Assembly (NCBI GenBank): GCA_021160245.1
Contig: JAGHCW010000188.1
Location: forward strand, 1 to 37,929
Length of the DNA: 37,929 bases
Reading direction: 5' to 3'
Source of the DNA: a bacterium
Lineage (GTDB): Bacteria > B130-G9
Shown here: positions 36,530 to 37,929 of the stretch, piece by piece
Numbering within the stretch: position 1 is the first letter of the stretch
How the letters are laid out: each line of letters opens with the position of its first letter
The notes under the pieces: generated by a model
What the model saw: the letters and a program-made list of their open reading frames with translations, nothing else
Databases searched by the model: none
Told to the model about the DNA's origin: nothing
Program-made: the position numbers and the translations under genes

Positions 36530-37929
36530 TCAATTCGCGGTTAGATACTCGTGTATGGCGCGGGAGGCGACGCGGCCGTCGCCCATAGCTAAGATGACGG
36601 TGGCGGCGCCTCGGACAATATCACCGCCGGCGAATACACCCTTCATGCTGGTCATTGCTGTCTCGGAATCGACCTCAATATAGCCCCATTTGTTCAACTT
36701 GAGGCCGGGCGTTGACTTGGTTAAAAGCGGATTTGCGCCGTTGCCTATCGCCGGGACAACCACATCCACCTCAATCTGGTATTCGCTCCCCTCAATGGGA
36801 ATCGGCCTTCGCCTGCCGGATGCGTCGGGCTCGCCAAGCTCCATCTTGATAATCTCCATAGCAGCAACGTTGCCGTGGCCATCTCCGATGATCTTTGTCG
36901 GATTCCTGAGTATCTGAAGATCAATGCCCTCCTGAATCGCGTGCTCGATCTCCTCACGCCTCGATGGCATTTCTTCCCTGCTTCGTCTATAGACCAAGAA
37001 GACTTGCTCCGCGCCGAGGCGCACGGCGATTCTCGCAGAATCTATCGCCACGTTACCACCGCCGACCACTGCGACATTTGTGCCTCGTCTAATCGGCGTG
37101 TCGTATTCGGGGAAAAGATATGCCTTCATGAGGTTGCTGCGGGTCAGGTATTCATTCGCGGAATAGACACCGGCGAGGTTCTCACCCGGGATACCCAGGA
37201 AATAGGGCAGACCGGCGCCGAGCCCGAGATACACGGCATCAAACTGCGCAAGTAGCTCTTTGACAGAGAAGATTGCGCCGATTAGGGCATCCATCCGAAA
37301 CTCCACGCCCATTCTGGCAAGCACGTCAAGCTCCGCCTCCAGAATAGATTTGGGCAACCTAAACTCCGGTATCCCATAGACCAGAACGCCACCGAGCTTA
37401 TGCAACGCCTCGAATACTGTTACCTTGTGGCCGAGTCGCGCGCAGTCTGCTGCGACCGTCAATCCTCCGGGACCGCTTCCCACTACGGCGATCTTCTTTC
37501 CTGTTGAGGGCGCGATATTGGGAAGCTCTATGCCCCCCTCATTCCGCTCCCAATCGGCGATGAAATGCTCCAGGTTGCCGATACTGACCGATGCGCCCTT
37601 TTTGCCCAGAACACATTTCGCCTGGCACTGCCTCGACTGGGGGCATACTCTTCCGCAAACGGCTGGTAGAAGATTGTTCTGCTTCACGATTCCTATCGCA
37701 CGCCTGAAATTGCCGTCGGCTATCGCGCCCACGAAGCCCGGTATATCTATGCCTACCGGACATCCGGATATGCAGGGCGCTTTCTTGCATTGTAGGCAGC
37801 GTCTGGCCTCTCCAATCGCTTGTTCTTTTGAGTAGCCGAGGGCCACTTCATTGAAGTTGTGGACGCGGAGCTCGGGAAGCTGCTCGGGCATTGGCATATT
37901 CTTACGAGCCGGGCCAGGCAGTATGGGAG
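36530..37929 (-). CDS. gltA: Glutamate synthase small subunit / NADPH-dependent FeS flavoprotein (GltD/GltA-like), probably continuing past the right edge
   Basis: EARRCLQCKKAPCISGCPVGIDIPGFV, CGRVCPQSRQCQAKCV, VAVVGSGPGGLTVAADCARLGHKVTVFE, VAVVGGGNVAIDSARIAVRLGA. Upstream of the ATG at 37897 the frame stays open and coding-like (PILPGPARKNMPMPEQ). Confidence 0.9.
   Translation of the reverse strand, partial: PILPGPARKNMPMPEQLPELRVHNFNEVALGYSKEQAIGEARRCLQCKKAPCISGCPVGIDIPGFVGAIADGNFRRAIGIVKQNNLLPAVCGRVCPQSRQCQAKCVLGKKGASVSIGNLEHFIADWERNEGGIELPNIAPSTGKKIAVVGSGPGGLTVAADCARLGHKVTVFEALHKLGGVLVYGIPEFRLPKSILEAELDVLARMGVEFRMDALIGAIFSVKELLAQFDAVYLGLGAGLPYFLGIPGENLAGVYSANEYLTRSNLMKAYLFPEYDTPIRRGTNVAVVGGGNVAIDSARIAVRLGAEQVFLVYRRSREEMPSRREEIEHAIQEGIDLQILRNPTKIIGDGHGNVAAMEIIKMELGEPDASGRRRPIPIEGSEYQIEVDVVVPAIGNGANPLLTKSTPGLKLNKWGYIEVDSETAMTSMKGVFAGGDIVRGAATVILAMGDGRVASRAIHEYLTAN

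Noticed and set aside
1-37929. CRISPR array, rRNA operon, transposase
   Set aside because: No regularly spaced repeats, rRNA-like segments or transposase motifs recognised on either strand.

Overview
The window is a bacterial chromosomal segment, possibly from a poorly sampled lineage; taxonomy cannot be assigned from sequence alone. Five parts stand out. (1) 1-1121: a beta-class DNA methyltransferase running off the left edge. (2) About 1255-15103, minus strand: a compact operon resembling aryl-polyene (APE)/type II fatty-acid clusters. It encodes a ketosynthase-like chain-length factor, two ketosynthases, ketoreductase, ACP, two dehydratase domains, thioesterase, LPLAT acyltransferase, PaaK-like adenylate-forming ligase, LolA-like protein, MMPL exporter, a DUF3261-like lipoprotein and a PagL-like lipid A deacylase. 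One ORF fuses a radical SAM/SPASM enzyme to an ApeP/FabZ-like hotdog dehydratase, which is the most unusual architecture in the window. (3) 15.3-23.0 kb: decayed or chimeric genes (PAS/receiver kinase remnant, small GTPase lacking G3, PAS-like/beta-helix chimera) mixed with an M1-family metallopeptidase and an OmpA-domain protein, plus a pair of REP-like direct repeats. (4) 23-34 kb: tRNA-Ser, Xer recombinase, B12-binding radical SAM, SufS-like enzyme, RsmD, a radical SAM/SPASM gene broken across several frames, GT4 glycosyltransferase, RdgB and a PQQ beta-propeller. The broken radical SAM gene is preceded by a strong sigma70-like promoter and a previously uncalled 31-aa Gly-rich microORF, a candidate RiPP precursor. 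(5) 34.4-37.9 kb: YD-repeat remnant, a frameshifted glutamate dehydrogenase and a GltD/GltA-like oxidoreductase. All family calls come from motif recognition by eye; no database search was run.
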